DNA of 64,000 bases from Dokdonella sp041395345 (GTDB taxonomy: Bacteria; Pseudomonadota; Gammaproteobacteria; Xanthomonadales; Rhodanobacteraceae): contig NZ_JAWLAR010000004.1 in NCBI RefSeq assembly GCF_041395345.1, forward strand, positions 1-64,000. Direction: 5' to 3'. The notes below the pieces were generated by a model. That model was not told the DNA's origin. It made no database searches and saw only the letters and a program-made list of their open reading frames with translations. A program made the position numbers and the translations under genes. This document shows, in pieces, positions 1 to 8,467 of this stretch. The number at the start of each line of letters is the position of its first letter. Position 1 is the stretch's first letter.

Positions 1-286
1 ACGGATAACCGTAGTACCCCCCGTAGTAGCCTCCGAGGCCGTAACCATAGCCGCCGTAACCGTAGCCACCGTAGCCATAACCTCCGAAGCCCCAGCCGGA
101 TGCGTAACCCAATCCGCCCGCATAACCCCAACCCGTTCCGTAGGGATAGGAATCCAGGATCACGTCAGCGCCCGCGTCTTCGTAGTAGTAGTCGCCGGCG
201 CCTTCGTAGGAATAGTAGTTGCCGGGATTGCTGACACATCCGGACAGAAAAGGCAGCGCAACGGCGAACAGCAGCAAGCGAATCAT
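1..286 (-). CDS. Gly/Tyr-rich lipoprotein, 3' end outside window
   Basis: The reading frame starts at ATG 286 and runs off the left edge, giving 95 visible residues. It opens with a short lipoprotein signal peptide (MIRLLLFAVALPFLSGC), with lipobox LSGC and Cys17 as the lipidation site, so the product should be membrane-anchored. After an acidic, Tyr-rich stretch (residues 24-40) it becomes a run of GYGYGG-type repeats from about residue 73. An AGGTGT ribosome-binding-like sequence precedes the ATG. No enzymatic domain is visible; a surface or envelope role is inferred only from the lipobox and composition. Low-complexity Gly/Tyr tails occur in many unrelated envelope proteins, so the function is unknown. 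Confidence 0.7.
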   Translation of the reverse strand, partial: MIRLLLFAVALPFLSGCVSNPGNYYSYEGAGDYYYEDAGADVILDSYPYGTGWGYAGGLGYASGWGFGGYGYGGYGYGGYGYGLGGYYGGYYGYP

Positions 287-463
287 GGGACACCTCCAAC
301 CACGGGCCCCGGAAGCCGGGGCACTATGGACAACATGACGCTTGTCGACTCCGGTTTCAAGTTTCCGGGTGAGTTCAGCGCAGGCCGGGACACGCAATCG
401 CGGCCCGCAGACTCGCGCAGACCGGATTCTCCGATGCCATGCTGCTGCCGTCGCCAGTTCCGG

Positions 464-3097
464 CTAGGCCTCGCCCAGCGCGCGCGAAACGATATCGGCG
501 AGATCCGCCGAAATCGGTACGGTCGATTGAATGCGCAGGAGTTCGACGTGCATCAGTTCCCTTCGCACCGGCTCAAGACGCCGCCAGAGTGCGAACGCCC
601 CGGCCAGGCGCGCTGCGACTTGCGGAATGCTCAGGTCGATGCGGATGACCGCGTCGGCGACCAACCGGTAGCCGGCACCATCAACACGATGGAAAGCACG
701 CGGGTTGCGCAGCGCGAAATTCGACAACAGCGCATGGATCTTGTTCGGATTGTCCCAGCTGAAATCCGCATGCCTGCCGAGATTTGAAACCCATTCAACG
801 GTATCTGGTGCTGGGCGCGTTGCCTGCACTGCAAACCACTTGTCCATCACGGTCGCAACTTCGCGATAGCGGCTTTCGAATTCTTCAAGTTCCGTCCGCG
901 CATCGGAGTCGATCGCGTGCACAAGACAGGTCAAGGCCGACAATCGGTCGCTCAGGCAGTTGGCATTGCGAAAGCGGGATCGCGCGAGCGCACGGTGGGA
1001 GGAATCGGCCACGCAAAGCAGGCTGAGGCAACGGTTGCTCAGGCGTCGACACGCCTGTGCCGATGCGGACATGCCTTCGCGGGTGCTCGCAAGACGTGCC
1101 TCGCACTCGCGCAATGGCTGCTGCAAGGCATTGGCCAGCCGTCGCTCCAGGCTGGCGCGCGCCAGGAACACCGCTTCGGGATCCAGGCTCTCGCGCATTT
1201 CGCCCAGCGACGATTCGTCGGCAATGGTGAGCATTTCTGCCAGCGTCGAGGGGTCAAGCCCGGTGTCCGCAAGGGCGGCTCGCAGACTGTCAGCCAGGGC
1301 CTCGAAAGCTTCTGTTGACGCGGCATCCGCATCGAGTTGGCAGGCGAATGCCCGGCGGATCAGCGCATCGGTTGCCACCCAGCGATTGAAACCATCAGTT
1401 TCACTGGCGGCCAGCACCGCAAGGTCGCGCGAGGGCGGGTCATGCAGCAATCGCACGGGCGCCGAATAGCCGCGCAGCAGGGAAGGAATCGGCTCACACT
1501 CGATATCGAGGAACTTCAGCGAAACCTGCGCGGCATCGAGCACGACGACACGCTCGCCGCCCGAGGGCATGCCCTCCCCATCCAGCTTCAGCGGCAAAGC
1601 AGCTCCGGAGTGGTCAAACAGGGCGAGTGAAACCGGAATTGGAAGCGCCTTCGGTTGCGGCTGACCGGGCGTCGCCGGCGTGAACTGGCTCAGGGTCAAT
1701 TCGAAGCTGCGATCGCGCTGGCAGTATTTGCCGACCGCCGTCACTTGCGGCGTTCCGGCTTGCGAATACCACGCAAGCCAGGGGCGCAAGTCCCGTCCAT
1801 TGGCATCGCCGAGCGCAGCCAGGAAATCCTCGACGGTCACCGCAGCGCCGTCATGACGTGAAAAATAGAGGTCCAGTCCGCGCCGAAACGCCTCGCTGCC
1901 GAGCAGGGTCGACAGCATGCGCACGATTTCGGCACCCTTGTCGTATACCGTCGTGGTGTAGAAGTTGTTGATTTCGCGGTAGTGGTCCGGGCGAACCGGA
2001 TGCGCCAGCGGACCGGAGTCCTCGCTGAACTGGCTTCTCCAGAGCGCGCGCACATCCTCGATCCTGCGCAGCGTCCGCGAGCCCAGATCGGATTCGAACT
2101 CCTGCTCGCGAAACACGGTCAAACCTTCTTTCAGGCTGAGCTGGAACCAGTCCCGGCAAGTCACCCGGTTTCCACTCCAGTTGTGGAAATACTCGTGGCC
2201 GATGATGGCCAGCACGCGTCGGAAATCGTCGTCCGTGGCGTGATCCGGGTCTGCCAGAAGATATTTCGAGTTGAAGATGTTGAGCCCGGTGTTTTCCATC
2301 GCTCCCATGGTGAAATCATCGGTCGCCACGACATGGAATATGCCGCTCTGGTAGCAGCGACCAAACCGCTGCTCGTCCCAGCGCATGGCTGCCTTGAGGC
2401 AATCCATCGCATGCCGGCAAAGTCCGATGGAATGCGCGGGAGCCCAGATCAGCAGGCGCACCTGCCGGTCTTCGCTGGTGACATGCGCATCCTCGATGCA
2501 TTCGAGATGCCCGGCCACCAGTGCGAACAGATAGCTTGAGCGCGGCTGGGGATCGACGAAGCGGGCCCAGTGTCGGCCGTCGTCGAGTTCGCCGGCACCG
2601 TCCACATCGCCACCGGCGAGCAGCACCGGAAAGCGTGAGCGCAGAGCCCGAAGGGTCACTGTGTAGCGCGCCAGCACATCGGGCCGATCAATCGACCAGG
2701 AAACATGACGGAAGCCCTCGGCCTCGCACTGGGTCAGAAGAAAACCCTGCTCGATTCCGCCGCTCATGTAGAGGCCGAGCATGGCCTTGTTGCGCGAGGG
2801 ATGAATCCTGGACTGCGTTTCGATTGCGGCACGTCCACGCAGCCCGGGAATGACGAGGCCGTCCGGTTCAAGCCGGTATTCACCCTTACCCAGTTGCCGG
2901 CCATCGACGGAAACGGAAAGCAGTTCGATACCGACGCCGTCGAGACGAAGGTCGATATCCGCCTGGTCCGGATCCTGGGCCACGACCATTCGCGTCTGCA
3001 CACCGGTGATCTCCGCATCGAGATCGAAAACCAGTTCGATGGACTCCATGCGCCATGGCGGCGGGCGATAGTCGCGCAGATGGATGACGGGTTTCAT
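464..3097 (-). CDS. pepN: Aminopeptidase N (M1 family metallopeptidase)
   Basis: A cytosolic zinc aminopeptidase of 877 aa, close to the roughly 870 aa of E. coli PepN, which removes N-terminal residues from peptides. The exopeptidase motif GAMEN lies near residue 262, the zinc site HEYFH near residue 298, and the third zinc ligand Glu about 23 residues later in LKEGLTVF. The C-terminal half is the long helical region with the DUF3458-type part seen in proteobacterial PepN. I place the start at Met 3097 (MKPVIHLRDY) because that is where PepN homology begins; the frame stays open 20 codons further upstream. The gene stands alone, divergent from the dehydratase operon across a gap of about 280 bp. 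Identification is firm. Confidence 0.95.
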   Translation of the reverse strand: MKPVIHLRDYRPPPWRMESIELVFDLDAEITGVQTRMVVAQDPDQADIDLRLDGVGIELLSVSVDGRQLGKGEYRLEPDGLVIPGLRGRAAIETQSRIHPSRNKAMLGLYMSGGIEQGFLLTQCEAEGFRHVSWSIDRPDVLARYTVTLRALRSRFPVLLAGGDVDGAGELDDGRHWARFVDPQPRSSYLFALVAGHLECIEDAHVTSEDRQVRLLIWAPAHSIGLCRHAMDCLKAAMRWDEQRFGRCYQSGIFHVVATDDFTMGAMENTGLNIFNSKYLLADPDHATDDDFRRVLAIIGHEYFHNWSGNRVTCRDWFQLSLKEGLTVFREQEFESDLGSRTLRRIEDVRALWRSQFSEDSGPLAHPVRPDHYREINNFYTTTVYDKGAEIVRMLSTLLGSEAFRRGLDLYFSRHDGAAVTVEDFLAALGDANGRDLRPWLAWYSQAGTPQVTAVGKYCQRDRSFELTLSQFTPATPGQPQPKALPIPVSLALFDHSGAALPLKLDGEGMPSGGERVVVLDAAQVSLKFLDIECEPIPSLLRGYSAPVRLLHDPPSRDLAVLAASETDGFNRWVATDALIRRAFACQLDADAASTEAFEALADSLRAALADTGLDPSTLAEMLTIADESSLGEMRESLDPEAVFLARASLERRLANALQQPLRECEARLASTREGMSASAQACRRLSNRCLSLLCVADSSHRALARSRFRNANCLSDRLSALTCLVHAIDSDARTELEEFESRYREVATVMDKWFAVQATRPAPDTVEWVSNLGRHADFSWDNPNKIHALLSNFALRNPRAFHRVDGAGYRLVADAVIRIDLSIPQVAARLAGAFALWRRLEPVRRELMHVELLRIQSTVPISADLADIVSRALGEA

Positions 3098-3380
3098 TCG
3101 GCTTCGGGGATTCCGGCAAGGGCACTGCGTGGCCAACGCGGTCGGCGCGTGCTGCAAGTGACATGTGGGTTAGAGTCCATCTGGACCGCGAGATTGGGAT
3201 ATCGCGATGGGCAGCGTCAATCGGAGGCTGCAACCGCTGCCGTCAGGCCAGCCAGACGATTGGCGATGGAGGGGGATGAGAGCACAATCGCAGCCTGAAG
3301 CGTTCTGAAGCCCACGCGTCTGGCACGTACGGGCGTAGCCCATGTAAGGTGCGCGCTGTCCTCGCGAACAGGTTTCTGCC

Positions 3381-4367
3381 ATGACTCCGGAAGTCGACAT
3401 CAACAGGCCTGATTTCGCGGCAATCGAAAAGGCTGCCGATCGAATTGCCGCGCACGCTCATGTCACACCGGTCATGCGATCGGATTCGATCGACACGCTG
3501 GCTGGCGCTAGCCTGCTGTTCAAGTGCGAAAACCTGCAGCGCGCGGGCGCGTTCAAATTTCGCGGAGCCTGCAATGCGGTGTGGTCATTGTCCGACGCCG
3601 AGGCGGCGCGCGGCGTGGTCACCCATTCCTCCGGCAACCACGGTGCTGCCTTGGCTATGGCGGCGCGTACCCGGGGCATCGAGTGCCATGTCGTCGTGCC
3701 GAAGGGCGCCGTGCGTTCCAAGGTCGAAGCCATCACGAACTACGGCGCCAGCGTGCATCGCTGCGAGGCCACGATATCGGCACGCGAGCAGGCCGCCGAG
3801 ACGGTCAGGCAGCAAACCGGCGCCAGCCTCGTGCACCCCTATGCCGACGCAAGAATCATTGCCGGGCAAGGTACGGCGACACGCGAATTCATCGCCGAAG
3901 TCGGTGCGCTCGACGCCCTGATTGTTCCGGTGGGGGGTGGCGGCCTGGTCAGCGGCACGGCCATCGCTGCTTCAGCGCTGGCGCCTGGCCTGAGCGTATT
4001 CGCAGCGGAACCCGCCGGCGCCGCGGATACGAAGGCCTCATTGCTCTCCGGTGAACGCATTGCCGATTTTGCTCCGGAAACGATCTGCGATGGCTTGCGC
4101 GCGCTGGTCGGTGCCGTCAATTTCGAGATCATCCGCGATCACCGGGTCGAGGTGCTGACCGTCGACGATGAGGAAACGGTCTCGGCCATGCGCCTGATAT
4201 GGCAACGCATGAAGATCATCGTCGAGCCGTCGGCAGCAATCGTGCTCGCCGCCGTGCTTCGGCACCGTGAACGATTTGCCGGCATGCGCATTGGCCTGAT
4301 CCTGAGTGGCGGCAATGTGGACCTGGATGACCTGCCCTGGGTACCCCACTTCGGGGTGGATGCATGA
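3381..4367 (+). CDS. PLP-dependent threonine/serine dehydratase (or serine racemase-like)
   Basis: A 328-aa fold-type II PLP enzyme. The Schiff-base lysine is Lys59 in FKFRGA, the substrate loop is SSGNHG (residues 83-88), and the glycine-rich PLP-phosphate loop is GGGG near residue 187. There is no C-terminal ACT-like regulatory domain, so it resembles the short catabolic threonine dehydratases and serine racemases rather than biosynthetic IlvA. The expected reaction is deamination of L-threonine or L-serine to 2-oxobutyrate or pyruvate. It is the first gene of an overlapping operon: its TGA overlaps the ATG of tag by 4 bp. Dehydratase and racemase cannot be separated by eye. Confidence 0.88.
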   Translation: MTPEVDINRPDFAAIEKAADRIAAHAHVTPVMRSDSIDTLAGASLLFKCENLQRAGAFKFRGACNAVWSLSDAEAARGVVTHSSGNHGAALAMAARTRGIECHVVVPKGAVRSKVEAITNYGASVHRCEATISAREQAAETVRQQTGASLVHPYADARIIAGQGTATREFIAEVGALDALIVPVGGGGLVSGTAIAASALAPGLSVFAAEPAGAADTKASLLSGERIADFAPETICDGLRALVGAVNFEIIRDHRVEVLTVDDEETVSAMRLIWQRMKIIVEPSAAIVLAAVLRHRERFAGMRIGLILSGGNVDLDDLPWVPHFGVDA

Positions 4368-4990
4368 AGGACGCAGACACCCCGCCGGACGATGGCCAGA
4401 GCCGCTGCAACTGGGCCTGCGGAACGTCGGTCAAACGGGCCTATCGCGACTATCACGACGGCGAATGGGGCGTACCCGTACATGACGACAATCGCCTGTT
4501 CGAGTTCATCGTACTCGAGGGGGCACAGGCCGGTCTGAGCTGGCGCACCGTGCTCGACAAGCGGGACAACTACCGCAAGGCGTTCCACCAATTCAAGATT
4601 GCGCGCGTTGCCGCGATGAAGGATAGGGAACTCGAGCGCCTGCTGACCGACCCTGGGCTGATTCGCAACCGGTTGAAGATCTTCTCCGCTCGCAACAACG
4701 CGCTGCATGCCCTCGAGCTGATTGCCGAACACGGCAGCCTGGATGCGTGGCTCTGGGATTTCGTCGACGGCAAGCCCATCGTCAATCAGTGGAAATCGCA
4801 GGGCGAGGTTCCGGCGACCACCGCGATCTCGGATCAGATGAGCAAGACCCTGCACAAGCGCGGGTTTCGCTTTATCGGTTCGACCATCTGCTATGCCTTC
4901 ATGCAGGCCACCGGCATGGTCAACGATCATCTGGTCGATTGTTTCAGGCACCCGAGAAATGCGGCCGGTTCCGGCAAGGCGCGCGCGTGA
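4364..4990 (+). CDS. tag: DNA-3-methyladenine glycosylase I
   Basis: A 208-aa base-excision repair enzyme that removes 3-methyladenine from alkylated DNA. The N-terminal block (RCNWACG, then YHDGEWGVP, then LEGAQAGLSW) and the C-terminal metal-binding block (ATGMVNDH, then DCFRH) match the Tag family over its full length. The ATG overlaps the stop of the upstream dehydratase (ATGA), and the gene's own stop overlaps the GTG of the next gene, so the three are translationally coupled. I see no functional link between the repair enzyme and its metabolic neighbours. Confidence 0.95.
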   Translation: MKDADTPPDDGQSRCNWACGTSVKRAYRDYHDGEWGVPVHDDNRLFEFIVLEGAQAGLSWRTVLDKRDNYRKAFHQFKIARVAAMKDRELERLLTDPGLIRNRLKIFSARNNALHALELIAEHGSLDAWLWDFVDGKPIVNQWKSQGEVPATTAISDQMSKTLHKRGFRFIGSTICYAFMQATGMVNDHLVDCFRHPRNAAGSGKARA

Positions 4991-5901
4991 TCGTCACCGA
5001 TCCCCGCGCGTTCATCGAGGCGATGGCAATGCACTCGTTCGCTCCAGACCGCGCTGCCACGGCGCGCGCAGCGTTCCTGGTCAGCCCGGCCGAGTTTTCG
5101 CTGGCGACCGAATCCGCCAGCGACAACCTCTACATGAATCTGCAAGATGCTCCCGATCCGTTGCGCGCGCTTGCCGAACACGGCGAACTCGCACGCAAGC
5201 TGGCCGAGGATGTGCCGGTGATCAGTTTTCCGGGCGATCCGGCAGCCCCCGACGGGGTCTTCCCCAACAACGCATTCGCGACCTGCCCGGGACGCCTGAT
5301 TGTCGGCAGCATGCGTCACCCCGTCCGTCGGCGCGAAACCGAGCGGGCAGATATCCGGGCCTGGTTTGGCGATCTGCTGGGTCGCGAGATCGTCGACCTG
5401 TCCGGCGCAGACCTGACCGCCGAACTGACCGGTTCGCTGGTGATCGACCGCGCACGCGGGATTGGCTATTGCGGACTGTCCGAGCGCTGTGACCTGGCCG
5501 GCGCGCGCGCCATGCACGACGCGTTCGACCTGCGCCTGACGTTCTGTTTCGAACTGGCCGCTGGCGAATATCACACCAACGTGGTTCTTGCGATTCTCGC
5601 GGGCCGCGCCGCCCTGATTGCCGAATCGGGATTCGCCGATCCTGCTGCCGCGCGGGCCATCGCCACGATCTACGCCGGCCAGGTGCTCTGGTTGCAGCCC
5701 GGGCAAAAGCAGGCTTTTGCGGCAAATGCGATTTGTCTTCGGCCGGAGCGGGTCTGGATGAGCGCCGTGGCGGAATCCGCCCTGAGCGCTTCCGAGCGCC
5801 AGGCGCTGAAAGCCTGGGGTTTTTCGATCGGCGCGGTGGGAATCGGCGAGCTGGAAAAGGCGGGTGGCAGCCTGCGTTGTTGCGTGGCGGAGATTTTCTA
5901 G
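4987..5901 (+). CDS. Arginine deiminase-related amidinohydrolase
   Basis: A 304-aa member of the amidinotransferase/arginine-deiminase superfamily (pentein fold), of the CtlX/DDAH-like type. Visible hallmarks are the FPNNAFAT loop, the His-containing block EYHTNVVLA, and the terminal catalytic block GGSLRCCVAEIF, in which a Cys near the C-terminus is the expected nucleophile. It probably hydrolyses a guanidino or ureido compound such as arginine, citrulline or a methylated arginine; the exact substrate is unknown. I choose GTG 4987 because it overlaps the tag stop as GTGA; an in-frame ATG at 5023 is the alternative. It is the last gene of the three-gene operon. Confidence 0.82.
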   Translation: MIVTDPRAFIEAMAMHSFAPDRAATARAAFLVSPAEFSLATESASDNLYMNLQDAPDPLRALAEHGELARKLAEDVPVISFPGDPAAPDGVFPNNAFATCPGRLIVGSMRHPVRRRETERADIRAWFGDLLGREIVDLSGADLTAELTGSLVIDRARGIGYCGLSERCDLAGARAMHDAFDLRLTFCFELAAGEYHTNVVLAILAGRAALIAESGFADPAAARAIATIYAGQVLWLQPGQKQAFAANAICLRPERVWMSAVAESALSASERQALKAWGFSIGAVGIGELEKAGGSLRCCVAEIF

Positions 5902-6045
5902 GGTCAAGCGACAGGGCCAGCCTGAATCCACGGTTCAGGAACCGGCTGGCGCCGTCGCCAAGTTCAGGTTGAATTCAATGCGCGCCGTCGAGACTGCAGC
6001 ATCGACGCCGTTCCAGCGACCGTCTTCACGTCCATCAAGGTTGAA

Positions 6046-6294
6046 ATGCTCGCAGCCCAATTTCGTAGACAACTGCTCGTCGTGGTTGCGATCGCGGCCT
6101 TCGCTGTGGGCACTCCGCAGGCGTACGCCGCTGAAATAAGCGCGCAGGAAGCCGTGGATCGCGTGCAGCAGGAGACCGGGGGCAAGGTTCTCAGCGTCCA
6201 GACCCTGCGCATGGGCAAGCGCAAGATCTTCAGGATCAAGGTGCTGACCCCAAGCGGCCAGGTACGCGTCATAGAAGTACAAGCGGATCAATAA
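6046..6294 (+). CDS. Small periplasmic PepSY-domain protein
   Basis: An 82-aa exported protein. A signal peptide ends in AYAA near residue 28 and is followed by a single PepSY module (ISAQEAVDRVQQETGGKVLSV, then a KIFRIKVLTPSG strand pair). It sits 11 bp upstream of the response-regulator gene in the same orientation. Small PepSY proteins often accompany PhoP/PhoQ-like pairs in xanthomonads, where the domain is thought to act as a periplasmic inhibitor or sensor accessory. That role is inferred from position. Confidence 0.85.
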   Translation: MLAAQFRRQLLVVVAIAAFAVGTPQAYAAEISAQEAVDRVQQETGGKVLSVQTLRMGKRKIFRIKVLTPSGQVRVIEVQADQ

Positions 6295-6305
6295 AGGAGA
6301 AAGCA

Positions 6306-7022
6306 ATGCGAGTTCTACTGGTTGAAGACGAAGCCCCGCTTCGCGAAACGCTCGCCGCACGCCTCAAGCGTGATGGGTTCGCTGTCGATGCCGCAGGAGA
6401 CGGCGAGGAAGGACTGTTTCTGGGTCGCGAGGTCCCTTTCGACGTCGCCATCATCGACCTGGGCCTGCCGAAAATGTCGGGCATGGAACTGGTCAAGCAG
6501 TTGCGCGAAGACGGCCAGCGTTATCCGATCCTGATTCTGACCGCACGCTCCTCGTGGCAGGACAAGGTCCAGGGCCTGAAATACGGCGCAGACGACTACC
6601 TGGTCAAGCCTTTTCACGTGGAGGAGCTGCTGGCGCGCCTGAATGCGCTGGTGCGTCGCGCGAGCGGCTGGTCACGCCCTCTGCTGGAATGCGGACCGAT
6701 CGCACTCGACACCACGGCGCAGACCGTCAGCTCGAATGGAAACCAGGTCGATCTGACCAGCTACGAGTACAAGGTGCTCGAGTACCTGATGATGCACGCG
6801 GGCGAACTGGTCTCCAAGGCCGACCTGACCGAGCATATCTATCAGCAGGATTTCGATCGTGACTCGAACGTCCTCGAAGTCTTCATCGGCCGCCTGCGTC
6901 GCAAGCTGGATCCCGAAAACACGATCAAGCCGATCGAGACCGTGCGCGGACGTGGCTATCGTTTCGCACTCGAACGCACCGATTCGGGTGCGGACGAGCC
7001 CGAATCCGCTCCCGCCGCCTGA
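6306..7022 (+). CDS. phoP: PhoP-like OmpR-family response regulator
   Basis: A 238-aa response regulator. The receiver domain (residues 1-115) has the acidic pocket (VEDE), the phosphoacceptor Asp in AIIDLGLP at about residue 51, the switch Thr in LTAR and Lys in VKPFH. The OmpR-type winged-helix domain (residues 125-230) ends in the typical RGRGYRF. A strong AGGAGA ribosome-binding site lies 6 nt before the ATG. The receiver and DNA-binding sequences are most like PhoP, and the adjacent kinase is PhoQ-like. The expected role is transcriptional control of envelope or Mg2+/cationic-peptide responses, inferred from the family. Confidence 0.88.
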   Translation: MRVLLVEDEAPLRETLAARLKRDGFAVDAAGDGEEGLFLGREVPFDVAIIDLGLPKMSGMELVKQLREDGQRYPILILTARSSWQDKVQGLKYGADDYLVKPFHVEELLARLNALVRRASGWSRPLLECGPIALDTTAQTVSSNGNQVDLTSYEYKVLEYLMMHAGELVSKADLTEHIYQQDFDRDSNVLEVFIGRLRRKLDPENTIKPIETVRGRGYRFALERTDSGADEPESAPAA

Positions 7023-7035
7023 GCCCGGTCAGGCA

Positions 7036-8421
7036 ATGGCACGCCCGCTGTCATTGCAGGCCCGCTCGCTTGCGGCGGCGGGCATTGCACTGGCCGCGTT
7101 CCTCGGGCTGACGTTCTTCGCTCTGGACCGGGCCTTTTTCGACGCGGCGCTCAGTTCGCAACGCGAGCGGCTTCAGGGGTATCTGCATGCCTATCTGGCC
7201 GGCGCCGACACCAATCGCGCCGGCAACCTGATCCCTCCCGAGGTCGGCCCGGACCCGCGCTTCGATCGTCCTGATTCGGGACTCTACGCAAGCATCGTCG
7301 GCGATCACGTGCGCAACGCCAGGGAGCGCCAGTGGCGGTCGCCTTCGGCGCTCGGAATCGATCAGCCCCTGGACAGCGAACTGGCACCGGGCGAGACCCG
7401 CTTTGAGGGCCCGCTGAAGTACGCTGATGGCGAGCTGTTTGTGTTGTCCCAGGGCATTTCCTGGAGCGTCGGCGATCGGCCCGAACTGAAGCTGACCTTG
7501 CACGTTGCCGAAGACAGTACGGCGCTGCAGAACCAGGTCCTCGCCTTTCGACGCACCCTGCTGACCTGGCTGGGTGGCTTGGGTGTCGGTCTGTTGCTGT
7601 TGTTGCTTGGCGTGTTGCGCTGGAGCATGGCTCCGCTGCGCAAGGTCGCGGGAGACCTGGCCAGAGTCGAGCGCGGCGCCGAGGAGCACCTTGGGGATCG
7701 CTACCCTGCCGAACTGTCGGGACTGGCCACCAACCTCAACAAGTTCATCGACTCCGAACGTGATCGACTCAAGCGCTATCGGCATACGCTGGCCGATCTC
7801 GCCCACAGCCTGAAGACCCCGCTGGCCGTAATTCGTACGCAACTGGAGTCGGAAGTCGAGGGCAAGCAATTGCGCTGGACGGTGCTCGAGCAGGTCGGTC
7901 GCATGGATGAAATCGTCGCCTACCAGCTATCCCGCGCGGCAACCTCGGGACGACAGACATTCGCTGCTCCGTTACCGCTCGAACCCTATGCCGAGGAAAT
8001 CGTGCGCAGCCTGGAAAAGGTCTATGCCGACAGGCAGGTTCTGTGCGAGTTCGAGATCGATCCGGACAGCCGGTTTCGCGGCGACCAGGGAGATCTGATG
8101 GAGCTGCTCGGGAATGTGCTCGAGAACGCCTTCAAATGGGCGAAGCGCTCGGTCCTGCTGACGACCCGACCGATCGCTGCGCAGGGAAACCATCGAAGCG
8201 GCCTGGAGCTGATCGTCGAGGATGACGGTCCGGGCATTCCCGAGGATCGGGTCGACCATCTGCTCCAGCGCGGCGTACGTGGGGATGAGCGAGTCCAGGG
8301 GCACGGAATCGGATTGTCCATTGTCCAGGACATCATCAAGGCCTACAGCGGCAGCCTGAAAGTCACGCGTTCGTCAGCTCTCGGCGGCGCACGCTTCGAA
8401 TTGCGGCTCATGGGCGACTGA
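7036..8421 (+). CDS. phoQ: PhoQ-like sensor histidine kinase
   Basis: A 461-aa inner-membrane kinase. The first transmembrane segment is at residues 13-31, followed by a periplasmic sensor of about 140 residues, a second transmembrane segment near residues 175-197, a HAMP-like linker, then the dimerisation box LADLAHSLKTPL with the phospho-acceptor His. The ATPase has the N-box NVLENAFKWAK and the G-box EDDGPGIP. The start is ATG 7036, 13 bp after the regulator stop; the open frame extends upstream inside that gene, where it is only a shadow. The N-box and sensor length fit PhoQ. The periplasmic ligand cannot be read from the sequence. Confidence 0.87.
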   Translation: MARPLSLQARSLAAAGIALAAFLGLTFFALDRAFFDAALSSQRERLQGYLHAYLAGADTNRAGNLIPPEVGPDPRFDRPDSGLYASIVGDHVRNARERQWRSPSALGIDQPLDSELAPGETRFEGPLKYADGELFVLSQGISWSVGDRPELKLTLHVAEDSTALQNQVLAFRRTLLTWLGGLGVGLLLLLLGVLRWSMAPLRKVAGDLARVERGAEEHLGDRYPAELSGLATNLNKFIDSERDRLKRYRHTLADLAHSLKTPLAVIRTQLESEVEGKQLRWTVLEQVGRMDEIVAYQLSRAATSGRQTFAAPLPLEPYAEEIVRSLEKVYADRQVLCEFEIDPDSRFRGDQGDLMELLGNVLENAFKWAKRSVLLTTRPIAAQGNHRSGLELIVEDDGPGIPEDRVDHLLQRGVRGDERVQGHGIGLSIVQDIIKAYSGSLKVTRSSALGGARFELRLMGD

Positions 8422-8467
8422 GCAAACCTGTCTGGCTCGGCAAAGCCGCTCCGGGCGCAGGTCCGCG

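Noticed and set aside
1..110. Tandem repeat resembling a CRISPR or minisatellite
   Set aside because: The repeat is codon-level repetition coding for GYGYGG in the lipoprotein; no regular spacers exist here or elsewhere in the window.
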